Assembly: GCA_004431415.1 (NCBI GenBank)
Contig: QPMI01000409.1
Coordinates: forward strand, 372,001 to 436,000
Origin: Cyanophora paradoxa
Taxonomy: Eukaryota > Glaucocystophyceae > Cyanophorales > Cyanophoraceae
Length of the DNA stretch: 64,000 nt
Reading direction: 5' to 3'
The notes beneath the pieces are model-generated. The model had not been told where the DNA came from. It did not search any database and was given only the letters and a program-made list of their open reading frames with translations. The translations under genes were made by a program, and so were the position numbers. Of this stretch, positions 20,822-30,684 are shown one piece after another (position 1 is the first letter of the stretch; each line of letters begins with the position of its first letter).

Positions 20822-22400
20822 TTACCAGGACATGTCCAGCGACGCTGTCTTCACGTCCATTACGCGACCCTCTACGGAGAGGAAGCTGTTGGTCTGCCAC
20901 CAGCTTGAGACCTGGAAGATGAGCGTGAGATTCAAAGTGTCCGCCGCAAGGGCACACATCAGCCGCACATCCAAGATGGTCGGGAGTGCCCTCCTTGCAT
21001 TCCGCACCCCTGCATCATCAAAGAGGCGGGATATAAATTGTTGAGCTTGCTGTGGTCCCACAACTCCAACAGCAGTGGGGAATCGAAGAATTCTGTGGCC
21101 CCCATTCTGAAACACGCTTCTCTCTCGCATCACACGGCTGTCAGAATGTAAGTGCACACTGACGGTGCAGATAGTTCAAAGAGCACCAGGGAGTCCACTT
21201 CGTGCCAGGTTCGTTTACCTGGTAAAATGAGCTGTCAGACTGAGAATCACAATTTGTGGGTGGGGCGCACAAAGAACAGATCGTGACGAGTCACCGAGAA
21301 CGTGACTTTGTGGAATGACAGGCAATGTTCAAAGAGATTCTACAGAAAGTCAAGAGTAGAGCACGTGGTCCGCACATGGCCTTTTTGCACCCGAATACTT
21401 GCAGCAGTGAAGTCATAGCAAGAGTCCAGGCGCAACGACCGCAACTTCCCAAACTCTGTTCGCAGTGAGCAAGGGCAGCAACATTTACACATTGTGAAAG
21501 CATAATGCACCTGCCAAAATATCCAGCACTGCATCATTCACATACCGGTGAAAGCTAACCTCCTCCAGATTTTTACCCCTCTTAGCAATGCTGGAACAAA
21601 TGGTAAGCATTTGGAGTCTGCGTGCTGCGGCGAAATTAGGGTGAAACCGAAACAACCTTTTCATCGCCTCGTAAGCTGCAAGCAAAGAGGGGTAAGGGAG
21701 CGAGAGGGGGACGGGAGGGGAAGGGGTGGGCGGGGAGGGGAGGGGAGCGTGTGTGGGGAGGGGGGGAAGGAGAAGGGGGGATGGGGGGGTATCAAGTGTG
21801 TTCATAGGCTCACCAATCTGCTCGGCCTCAGGTCCGACCCCCAGAACATCGAGATCAAGCTTCTTCAACCGCTTCGTCAGCTTCGCTAGTCTTTCAGCCT
21901 GCAGCAGATTGATAGGGGCAATGGAGATAGAGCCAAATGAGCGATCACCTTGGCGCTCGAGAAGTATACCTTAATCCGAAGCGTTCCAAGCTGCTTGCAT
22001 GTGCGAGTCAAGCTGTACAGGAGAGCCTCCGTGTTCAGTGCTGGGACTTGCGAAAGATCTGCTGACACTAAATGGCGCAATTTGTTGCCTGGAAATGTGA
22101 GCCCTCTCGGATGGCCCGGCTGCAGGTGGAACAGCTCCATGCTTGCGGACGACACAATTACCCTGCAAAGCTGATTAAGCGTTCAGGCGACCACTTGGAC
22201 GCAGAGATCGAGAAGCTTGCCGTCCCCAGGGCCATCGTAGTCTGATTGTCTCGTGCCAGTCTTTGCATACCAGCGAAGCTGCTGTCGACTGAGCGGCACG
22301 CAAATGAAGACAAAGGAGAGGAAAAAGCGTCGTGCACCGAGCTTGCGCGTGTCCTTGTCGACGTATGCGAAGATCTGAGGGTGCGTGTCATAAGGCACAC
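20822..22400 (-). CDS. Poorly resolved gene, possibly F-box/leucine-rich-repeat-like
   Basis: I do not recognise the product with confidence. Minus-strand segments that look coding are, in gene order: YDTHPQIFAYVDKDTRKLGA (resembling the start of an F-box), ARDNQTTMALGTASFSISAS, ELFHLQPGHPRGLTFPGNKL, VSADLSQVPALNTEALLYSL, CKQLGTLRIKVYF, AERLAKLTKRLKKLDLDVLG, AAARRLQMLTICSSIAKRGK, LEEVSFHRYVNDAVLDILAG, and a last exon with FQNGGHRILRFPTAVGVVGP and NLTLIFQVSSWWQTNSFLSV ending at 20822. The alternation of short Leu-rich segments suggests LRR-like repeats, but that is weak. Start, exon joins and even single-gene status are uncertain. A C-rich intron lies at about 21690-21800. Confidence 0.4.
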
Positions 22401-22955
22401 ATTGGCCCGGCGGCAGGCCGCGCCTTCGTTAGAATGGCTCTGTCAATCGACGTCACGATTCGCTCCAGTCGATCCGACGCGTCCTCTGAAGCGCTCGTCG
22501 CAGCTGAGACAGACTTCTGGTCCGCTTCGAGCTTCCAGCAACGTACGGGATCCATGCACCTGTGCGAATGCTCGCCCGCATTCCTGTTCATCGCTCAGCT
22601 TCGGGCGGGCCTTTGCTGGCGGAGCGATTGAGGCAACGCGCCTCTCGGGGCGCTCGCAGCCTCCTGTCAGGCTAAGGATGAAGTCCCTGAGCACCCATCC
22701 CAGCGCAAGGCCAAGCACCACATGCGGATGCATGACGGCGGAGGCACGCCGCGGCAGCGGCAGGTCGTCGGCACGGACGAGCGGGATTGGTTGCCAGCGT
22801 AGCGTGCGAAAGGAGCTAACGGCTTCTACGTGTTGTTTACGTAACAAACGCCCTCCCACGCGCGCTGGTCGAGGCGGGCGAAGGGGGCCCAAGAGCTAAG
22901 CCGGGGGGTACATTCGCAAACGGCACAACAGCCTCGCCCGAGCACCGTAGCGCAA
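22401..22955. other. Probable divergent promoter region
   Basis: Between a minus-strand gene and the plus-strand SET/NAP gene. Frames of moderate length exist on both strands, for example one with VVLGLALGWVLRDFILSLT, and could be a 5' exon of the minus-strand gene. I could not connect them. Confidence 0.4.
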
Positions 22956-24127
22956 ATGTCAGCTCCTAAGCGCGCCAAAGTTGAGGAGGATACTGCGGTT
23001 CGTTATCCCTTGGCCCGAGCTTCGTCCTGTTTCCGCGGTCGCCGAGCTTTTCCGTCTGCTTCCCCGCCGCTGACATGGCGCCTGCGCCGCAGGATGTCCC
23101 GTATGAGCAGCTCGAGAGCGTGCAGGAAAAGATCGAGAAGGTCCGCGCTCCAAGGGCTGGCTCGCGTACATCGGCTGAAGTTCCGCGTTGGCCTCGCAGA
23201 TCAACGAGGAAGCGTCAGAAGAGGTGCTCGCGATCGAAAAGAAGTTCAATGTGAAGAGGCGTCCGCTGTACAAGGAAAGGAGTGCGCTTCTCGCGAAGGT
23301 GCTGCCCTCGCTCGCGTGAAGATGCGCATCGCTCAGTCCCCCCAGATCCCGAACTTCTGGCTCACAATTTTCACGAACCACGAAGTGTTAAGCGAGAACA
23401 TCACGGACGCCGACTGCGATGTGCTCAAGTACCTGAAGGTCAACCCCAAGCTCGTTAGTTCTCGCCGCATCTGATTCCCGCGCAGGAGATAGACATTGAG
23501 GACAACGAAGATCTGAAGTCAGGCTACAAGATTTCTCTATACTTGTGCGTCGCGGCCGCCCAGCTGAGTCGTTTTGCTCGCGCTGACCTTGACAAAGCGA
23601 CGAGAACCCATACTTCAGCAACAAGGTTCTCACAAAGGAGTACAAGTACGCTCCCGATGGCGAGCTTGATGTGCGCCCCACCGCGATCAACTGGAAGGCC
23701 GGCCATGTGAGCTTTGAACGACCTTTTCGCTCCTTATGGTCCTTCTCGCCATTCACGCGCCCACCCCTCGGCCACGTAGTCTGTGGATTCTCTTTCGCAG
23801 GAAGTAGATGTGGAAGCGGAAGATGACGAGGAGAACGATGAGGCGGAGGCAGGTGACAAGCGGAAGCGGGAGGTCAAGGAATCCTTTTTCGGCTGGTTCA
23901 GCCCGGGTTCGTTTCAAAAGCGTGTCACGGTTTCGAGCTCGTCCTCACGGAAGCTCTCTGCGTGCAGATTCTCCGGACACGGATCTCGCGGAGATCCTGA
24001 AGGAGGACATTTGGCCCAACCCATTGCGCGTGTACATGATGGACGGTGCCGACGACGACGACGACGAGGGAGGCGATGGCGACGAGGGTGGCGACGAGGA
24101 GGGTGGCGGCAGCGAGGAGGACCAGTG
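22956..24127 (+). CDS. SET/NAP1-family nucleosome assembly protein (histone chaperone)
   Basis: Binds core histones, handling H2A-H2B or H3-H4 during assembly. The start MSAPKRAKVEEDTA opens exon 1 with a nuclear-localisation-like basic cluster. Joined exons follow the NAP fold: VPYEQLESVQEKIEKV (dimerisation helix), INEEASEEVLAIEKKFNVKR then RPLYKERSALLAKV, IPNFWLTIFTNHEVLSENIT, EDNEDLKSGYKISL, NPYFSNKVLTKEYKYAPDGE, INWKAG, ESFFGWFSP, and ILKEDIWPNPLRVYMMDG. The acidic tail DDDDDEGGDGDEGGDEEGGG ends at TGA 24125-24127. The tail and the F-x-x-x-L/I-x-N-H-x-x-L-x-x motif favour the SET/TAF-I branch over NAP1. Introns are short GT-AG. Confidence 0.93.
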
Positions 24128-24577
24128 ATAGCGATCAATTGCTGCACAGCAGCTCGAGCGCAAATTCGAACCATTGTTTAGATTCTTTTGTAATTGAACG
24201 ACCTACTCCGCTTGAAACTCAACGTTTCCGCCAGGGTTGGCCCAGCGGCCGCGAAGTTGAGGACGGCTTGGCTCCGCCGCTGTACCCAGGCAGCGGTCCA
24301 AACTTCTCCAAAGTTAACGTTACTCCAATTGCAAACGCGCCCAACGCGCAGCCGAGCCATCGCAGCGCTAGCGCATAGGCGTGCGGCGCGCTCGAATCCA
24401 CCGCACGTGTATTCGAAATCACGACCACAGCGCATCGGCCGTACGTCCGTAGTGTGACCCCCCGCATACGTGTAGTGTTACCCCCAGCTTTCCGGCCGCG
24501 GTGATCCCCTGCACAACATGCTCTCTCCGAGCTGCTAGCAAAAGAGCTGCCGGCGTCCAGCCGCTGGAGCTGCAGGC
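24128..24577 (+). other. Intergenic spacer with a diverged repeat
   Basis: The segment 24275-24430 (CTGTACCCAGGCAGCGG ... GGCGTGCGGCGCGCTCG ... CGCACGTGTATTCG) resembles 27121-27260 in the same order, so it is an old dispersed repeat copy. No gene is seen. Confidence 0.6.
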
Positions 24578-26248
24578 ATGACGCTCCCGACTCGAGCCGC
24601 GGTCGTTTTGGTGTACGGAATTCTGCTTCTTTCCGCGTATGCTTTGTCCGTGGACGACGCGTGTGGAGGAGATGTGTCGCTAGAGCTTGCTCTCCGGCTT
24701 TTCGACCATGGAGATCAACAAGGCAGCGCAGCATGTTTGCGCGCCGTGCATGAGCGGTCGGGCAATGTCACGGAGCGGTTGTTGGCGGCCCGCGCCCTCA
24801 CTGGGCTTTACACGTACGTCGGTGACCACCGTGCGGCACTCGGGTTCGTTGAGCGCGTTCTCGCGCTCCAGCCCGAGGACCTCGACGCCTACATACGCAA
24901 GTCGGCCGGATTACAGGTTCTTGGTTCTTCGGCTGGAACTCTTCCTCAGCGGCGTGAACGCCGCAGCAGGCGCTGAGCGAGTTTGAGGCCAGTGCTCTGA
25001 CCCTTGACAAGGGGATCCGTGTCGCTCGACGAGTGATGCTCAACAAGTTATGCGGAGCGATCGGTCGAAGCAGCGACGGTGTTGACGTTGCCCTCCTCAG
25101 AACACAGTGCCTGCGCATGCAAAAAGACAGGCAGGCACGCTATTGAACTTCCTCTGTTTCGCGTCCAATGTAACTGTTCTCATAAACAACCCAATAGATC
25201 TTGTACTACTGGAAGAACGCCAGTAGGGAATTCACAGGACAAGATGATGGCGATGTGCATGTCCTTCATCTCTTCCATCACTTCAGTCCCTCGCCTGAAA
25301 AGGTTGGTTAAATCACTTCGTTTTCTTGCTGAAGCCCTGAGCTGAATATCAGATAATTTTCGACATCGGCGCCAACAAAGGCTTCTTCCTCGAGGAGCTT
25401 TACACGCTTTGGGGACTTCTCCCTCTCCAGCGCTTCGTCAACAAACATGGTGTCCGCACACTACGGAAGGCTCTGCAGCCAACGGCTCTGAACCCTCCAT
25501 CCTCAGCGTCCCCCACCGTTCACGCCTTTGAACCTAATCCTGGAACCTTTGAACTCTTGAAAAAAATCGTTCAAGGAGACTATCCTCAACATCGCCTGCA
25601 TTTGCACCAGATCGCCCTTTCAAATGTGACTGGCGTTTCTCCTTTATTTGCTGGAGATTACGCTGATGACGAGGAGGTGCTCATCTCAAACGAGATTCAC
25701 GAGATTTATTTGATGGCATACTGCAGGTTGGGAGCGAATATACAACTTTGTTGAGTGCTGGGCATCGTGTAGCTGATGTAGAGACGATGACATTCGATGC
25801 ATTTGTCGACAGAGCTCAGATCAGTGGGAATTTTGACCTTGTGAAGGTGGACGTTGAAGGCTTCGAGGACCTGGTCCTGCAGGGAATGCAGCGAGCATTA
25901 CAGGAGCATCGCATTCGTCTCCTCCTTTTCGAATTCAATGGTGCTTGGAAGAAGATTGGAGCTCGGTTGCTGGACAGGATCACGTGGTTGGACAGCCTTG
26001 GATACGACAGCTTTATGGTTGGAAACCGCAATCTTATTCAAGTAAACGGGTTTTGGGATGATATCTACAACTATGATGTAAGTCTCCCAAAAGGGCGTTT
26101 TTTTCAGCTGTCCGACAAGCTCTAATGGATATGGGTTCAGGTCTGGCAATCAGTCCTCTCCGTCCCTCGTGACCACGAACTGCGATATTCTTTCATCGAA
26201 AAGTTCAACCTCGATCTCCAAACATGTATCCTCACCTGTCATGAGTGA
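24578..26248 (+). CDS. Secreted or membrane-anchored TPR protein with FkbM-type methyltransferase domain
   Basis: ATG 24578 opens a hydrophobic N-terminus (MTLPTRAAVVLVYGILLLSA / YALS), a signal peptide or anchor. A TPR-like helical region follows (LRLFDHGDQQGSAACLRAVH; GDHRAALGFVERVLALQPED). The C-terminal half is a class I SAM-dependent FkbM methyltransferase: IFDIGANKGFFLEELY (SAM-binding glycine motif), HAFEPNPGTFELLKKIV, HRLHLHQIALSNVTGVSPLF, TMTFDAFVDRAQISGNFDLV, KVDVEGFEDLVLQGMQRAL and LLLFEFNGAW. The frame ends DLQTCILTCHE with TGA 26246-26248. Methyl acceptors in this family are often sugars or small metabolites; here it is unknown. The secretory N-terminus suggests Golgi or ER-lumen action on glycans, which is inference. 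Confidence 0.85.
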
Positions 26249-26349
26249 TCCAGTACTAGTGAAAGCGCCATGGGGTTCAATTTTCGCCGTGCACATGGCC
26301 ACTTGGAAACGCACCAAAATCGCAGGCCCGGGCTACAACTGTGGGAGAA

Positions 26350-26420
26350 TACTTGCGCAACTTGCGCGCAAGTCTACTTGCGCAACTTGCACATGTGCAA
26401 GTCAACTTGCGCATGCAATT
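26350..26420. repeat. ACTTGCGCA / TTGCGCAAGT cluster
   Basis: Five or more copies of CTTGCGCA within 70 bp, some overlapping as palindromes (ACTTGCGCGCAAGT, TTGCACATGTGCAA). The cluster could fold into hairpins. Confidence 0.75.
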
Positions 26421-26603
26421 GCCCCGGTGCGTGTACATGTACCGGTTGTACCCAGGCAACGACAAGATCACCAGTCTATATATGTATATAGCTAGATCGA
26501 CGCGCGACCGAGCACAGCGCACAGGCTAGGAGCTCGAGATCCCAGCTGGGGCTACGCTAGCGCTGGCCCATATGCATATGCCAGCGGCCACGAATCGAAT
26601 GCC

Positions 26604-27101
26604 ATTAGGACGTCTTAGCTTATAATTAAAGCTTTGATCTGCGATTACGATTATCGATTAGCTAGGGCGTCCTTGATCTGCGATTACGGAACTAGAAAGT
26701 TGGACGAAAGTTGCATATGCAATTGGAAGAAAGTTGGAAGAAAGTTGGACGCAATTGGAACGAAATTTGAAGTTGGACGAAAGTTGGACGAAAGCAGTTG
26801 CGTACCCCTGCACGCTAACAACAGACCAGCGCTACAGCTAGCTCCCGCCCCTAGACGACCCCCCGCCGCCACAAGACGCGATGCAGCACCCCGCCGCGCA
26901 TGCAGGCACATGTAGCTATTTAGCTAGCCAGAGTGTCCGCGGGGAGGCGCATTACTCTCCTTAGGGGCCCGGGGGCCACGCAGGGCCCCGGGCCCGGCCG
27001 GCCAGTTCGCTGGTGGGCTGGGCCCGCGGCCGCGGCGGCCGCAGTGTACATTCCCACACTTGTAGCCCGGACCTGCGTTTTGAGTACGTGTCCAAATGCG
27101 A
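26604..27101 (+). repeat. Dispersed repeat of about 490 bp, copy 2
   Basis: Near-identical to 20158-20641. The differences I can see are a 14-bp GGGCCCGG-rich insertion near 26966, a C/A change near 26890 and a C/T change near 27008. Such similarity suggests recent spread or gene conversion. Confidence 0.9.
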
Positions 27102-27120
27102 CTTGGCTAGTGCGTTTTCG

Positions 27121-27171
27121 TGTACCCAGGCAACGGCTGTACCCAGGCAACGGCTGTACCCAGACAACGGC
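27121..27171 (+). repeat. 17-bp tandem repeat, three copies
   Basis: Unit TGTACCCAGGCAACGGC at 27121-27137, 27138-27154 and 27155-27171 (the last with one change). Single related copies occur near 24279 and 26448. Confidence 0.9.
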
Positions 27172-27356
27172 CAGCTGCGCAACCGAGCAATCGAGCGCAC
27201 AGGCGTGCGGCGCGCTCGTATCCGCCGCACGTATATTCCGTATCACGGCTGCAGTGGATCGGCGGGGTCGGGGATCGGCTAGCTAGAACATCAGCTTTTG
27301 ATCGCGCCGTTCTGCCCGGCTGAGCGCTGCATTCGCCTATCCAGCTAGAACAACTC

Positions 27357-29339
27357 ATGGGAAAGCGGCGTGCTGCGTCGGAGGAGGTTGCGCGCGAGCA
27401 GGAGCTGGAAGCGCTCCTGTTCGGGAAGGACGACGCGCCCCAGCCACCGCGCGATGACGACGATCAGCCTGTGCACATCCAGGAGGGCGTGGATTTCATG
27501 ATCGATGTTGGCCCGCAGACAGCTAGCAGCAGCACGAACACGATTAAAGCAAAGCCGGATGTGTTGCGAGCAGGTGCGGCCGAAGTGCGGCTATTCTCTG
27601 ATCGATTTTTCTATTAAAACGATGCAGGCCGTGCAGCTTGGGAGGATGAGGACGACACAGCTATCACGGTCAACATCGCTTCCGTGAATCGGCTGAAGAA
27701 ATTGCGCAAGGATGAACTCGAGGACGAGATTACGGGAACGGAGTACAGCGGGCGTCTGCGCAAGCAGTGCGTTGGGAAAATAGTTTAAGGAAAAGCTCAT
27801 GCATGTCTCGTTGAACTTCCCCCAGATTCGAACGCTCGAGCAAGAACATTTCTTGGGCGGAGCTGCAAGGGCCACGAACAGATGGCGAAGATGACGATCT
27901 TGACGAGGATATCAGTATGGATTTTATTTTTACTTGATGAAACCACGCGTTCGATTCCCAAACCAGGCGAGATTGTGCGATCAAGCAATGGTGTTCTGAG
28001 CAAGACTCAAGCAGCTCTCCCTCGGGGCACACTGAGCATATCTCGGCTAAAAGATGCAAACGTTCAGGAGCCAGCGCAGGTGCTTTTTATCTAAGCCCCG
28101 GCTGACTTCAAAGTAATGTGTGTGCAGGGTGTGGTTCAAAGCATCGAATTTCACCCTGCAGCGCCTTTACTCCTCACAGCATCGTTCGACAAAACCTTGC
28201 GCTTGTTTCAGGTATGCGTGATGGCCTTATCTCTTGATTGTCTCCAAATCGATTCTCTTGGACGCTGAATTTCTCCAGATCGATGGGGTGAAGAACCCAA
28301 AGCTTCAGGCCATCCACCTTTCGGATCTTCCGATCTCAAAAGCTCGCTTCACGCTCGAGGGGAAGAGGATAATATGTGCTGGCAAGCGGAGATATTTGTA
28401 CGTCGTTGATATCGACTCCGGGCGTGTCTCTCGCATCAACTCCTTCCGTGGTGAAGCATGCACAGTTCTATGGGAGAAGCTTTTTGCTGACCAGAAAAAC
28501 AGGTATGGAATCGGGTAGACTAGATGTTCTGGATGTCTCGCAAGATGGAGCCTCAATCGCCATTGGTGGCGAAGATGGATCCTTGGTTCTTTTGGACCAA
28601 AAAAATATGCGGCAGCGGTGCACCTTGAAAGCACCTCATGGATCAATCAATGCGTTGGCGTTCTCTGCAGATTCCGGAAGTCTATATGCACTCGCGGGTC
28701 CGTCCATTTTCCTCAAGTATCAGACTTACGCCCTGCTTATCGCAGAACAGGGAATAACACCGTTTCTGTGTGGGATGTTCGTTCGGGAAAGTGCTTACAC
28801 ACCAAGATAGATGAGGGTGCCGTGCAGTCAACTGCGTTGTCCATTTGCCCGGAGTATTTGGCAACAGGGTCTGCAAATACCATTGGATTCTTGTTCGTCT
28901 TCTTCAAGCTTCGAGCATCTGATCTAGCCATTTGGCCCGTACACCAGTTCATCAAGTGGAGTCGTAAACGTTTACAGCCCCCTTGGACAAGAAAGCAAAC
29001 CTAAGTCAGCAGGAGTGCTAAAGGATTTCATGAACCTGACAACGCCAATTGACCAGCTCAAGTTCAACTCCTCACGTGAGCTGTTGGCCTTTTCCTCGAG
29101 GCAAGCACAGGACTCTGTTCGGCTGGTACGTGAGCATTTCTGCTTCCGACCTTTCCCTTCTCACTTCATTATAGGTTCATCTCGGCTCCCGCACAGTCTT
29201 CTCAAACTGGCCAACCAAGCAGACCCCTCTTAGCCACGTTTCAACTGTAGCCTTCAGCCCCAATAGCGGCTTTTTCGGAGTCGGAAACGATAAGGGACGA
29301 GTGCTGCTCTTCCGCCTGAATGCATATAATCAGTACTAG
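27357..29339 (+). CDS. UTP18: U3 snoRNP / SSU-processome WD40 protein UTP18
   Basis: UTP18 acts in the nucleolus in 18S pre-rRNA processing. The start MGKRRAASEEVAREQELEAL followed by LLFGKD matches the conserved UTP18 N-terminus. Then come an acidic linker, AWEDEDD, SVNRLKKLRKDELEDEITG then TEYSGRLRKQFE, and LPRGTLSISRLKDAN. The WD40 domain continues VVQSIEFHPAAPLLLTASFD, LHLSDLPISKARFTLEGKRI-like segments, AGKRRYLYVVDIDSGRVSRI, LDVSQDGASIAIGGEDGSLV, ALAFSADSGSLYALA / GNNTVSVWDVRSGKCL, YLATGSASGVVNVYSP, DFMNLTTPIDQLKFNSSREL, and the last blade VSTVAFSPNSGFFGVGNDKG then VLLFRLNAYNQY with TAG 29337-29339. About nine short GT-AG introns interrupt it. Confidence 0.95.
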
Positions 29340-29460
29340 AGAATAATGTATGCATGTGCTTGAATCTCGGTGTGTGAATGCTGCTCTTTTCTAGGGTCCG
29401 GCCGAGCCGCTGGAAACAGCGGCGCGTGGGGAGGAGGGCAACCCCCTCCCTGCCTGGCCT

Positions 29461-29615
29461 AAGACGTCCTAGTTATACGTTACGCTCGTAATCGCAGATC
29501 AACAATTGCAAAGCTAAGGCGTCCTAGTTACGATCGTAATCGCAGATCAAGATCAAGGGACACGTACGCCCGGCCCACTAGCTAATCGTAATCGCAGATC
29601 AACTGCAAAGCTGAG
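29461..29615 (-). repeat. GCGATTACGAT-family repeat, inverted orientation
   Basis: Three copies of TCGTAATCGCAGATCAA with AAGACGTCCTAG or AAGGCGTCCTAG between them. This is the reverse complement of the array at 20030-20260. Confidence 0.85.
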
Positions 29616-30204
29616 GCAGGGCCCGGCTAGCGCTGGCCACTGGGCCAACGAGGGCCCAGCAGGCCGGGCCAGCTAGCGCTTGGTTTCATTGAAACAATGA
29701 ATTGCTTGTGCATGTACGAGTATACGTAGTCGCAGTGGCCGAGCCAGCCTGCTGGTTAGCCTCGGATCCCGGCAACCGTGACTCAAGTGAGTGCAGATCT
29801 AGATCATCGGATATTTACCGTAGTACGGTTCAATTTGCAATCGCGACTCGGCGAGATTTTAATTTGCAATACGTAGTACCAGCCGCGGCAAACCTGACAT
29901 CGAATTCGATCGAAGGCCATGAAAAGAAGCCGGTCTAGGCCTAGGCCGAGGGCTTGCAAATGCTCAGCCGGGCTTCGATCGAATTTAAAGCTTCGGTGAT
30001 GTAGGGGATGGTGGGAGGGTCGGCAACACGCCTGGCAAATCGGGCAGTCGACGGGTACCTGACGACTGAGCCGGTGGCCCGGGTACAGCGAGCCCATATC
30101 GCAGATGCGGGTACCGCCGTGCCCTGGCTCGCAGATCTGGGTACGCCGTGCGTCCGATCGCGATCCGATGATCGCGATCGCGAGCAGCAGGCGCGCGGCG
30201 TCCT

Positions 30205-30638
30205 TGAGAATCTGCGATTACGATTAGGTAGGGCGTCCTTGATCTGCGATTACGATCGAGTGCGCCCCCGTTTGTTTTGATTTTGGATTACGATCTGACC
30301 CCTCTTCGCGAGAAGAAGAAGAGTATGTATAAGACACGCCCAAGCCCCTCTTCGCGCCCACCGCAGGCTGACCTCATGTCGGGCCCCCTCCATGGGCCTG
30401 TAGGGGCTCCCGCCACCGCCCCTAGACGACCCCCCGCTGCCACACTGTGACAAGATCTAGACGCGATGCAGCACCACGCCGCGCATGCGGGCACATGTAG
30501 CCTAGTAGCTATTTAGCTAGCCAGAGTGTCCGCGGGGAGGCGCATATGCATTACTCTCCTTAGGGGGCCACGCAGGGCCCCGGGCCCGGCCGGCCAGTTC
30601 GCTGGTGGGCTGGGCCCGCGGCCGCGGCGGCCGCAGTG
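30205..30638 (+). repeat. Partial third copy of the dispersed repeat family
   Basis: Starts with two CTGCGATTACGATT units and GGGCGTCCTTGATCTGCG (30205-30262), passes through unrelated sequence, then regains the family at about 30420-30638 (CCGCTGCCAC, GACGCGATGCAGCACCACGC, AGAGTGTCCGCGGGGAGGCG, GGCCGGCCAGTTCGCTGG). It carries small insertions such as ATATG near 30543 and lacks the GAAAGTTGGAC segment. Confidence 0.75.
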
Positions 30639-30643
30639 ATCAG

Positions 30644-30684
30644 GTGCTTCAATGCATTTGAAGATTAGGACACACCCAGTGAAT
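30644..30684 (+). repeat. Repeat spanning the EFR3 stop codon, related to 44418-44467
   Basis: GTGCTTCAATGCATTTGAAG followed by ATTAGGACACACCCAGTGAA T. Its reverse complement recurs at 44418-44467 with a 9-bp insertion. The EFR3 codons for LGVS and TAA lie within it. Confidence 0.85.

Larger units (their letters stand above)
26249..27356. other. Repeat-rich spacer upstream of UTP18
   Basis: Contains an ACTTGCGCA-type inverted and direct repeat cluster (26350-26420), the second full copy of the 490-bp repeat (26604-27101) and a 17-bp tandem repeat (27121-27171). No independent gene is seen. Confidence 0.7.
29340..30664. other. Repeat-rich spacer between convergent UTP18 and EFR3
   Basis: Contains oppositely oriented GCGATTACGAT-family repeats (29461-29615 minus, 30205-30262 plus), a diverged GC-rich repeat copy (30420-30638) and an EFR3-tail-like repeat. 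The open frames lack family motifs. Confidence 0.7.

Noticed and set aside
22443-22892. Minus-strand frame with a hydrophobic segment (VVLGLALGWVLRDFILSLT) as a separate membrane protein
   Set aside because: I could not connect it to a start, stop or neighbouring exon, and it could equally be the 5' exon of the uncertain gene downstream.
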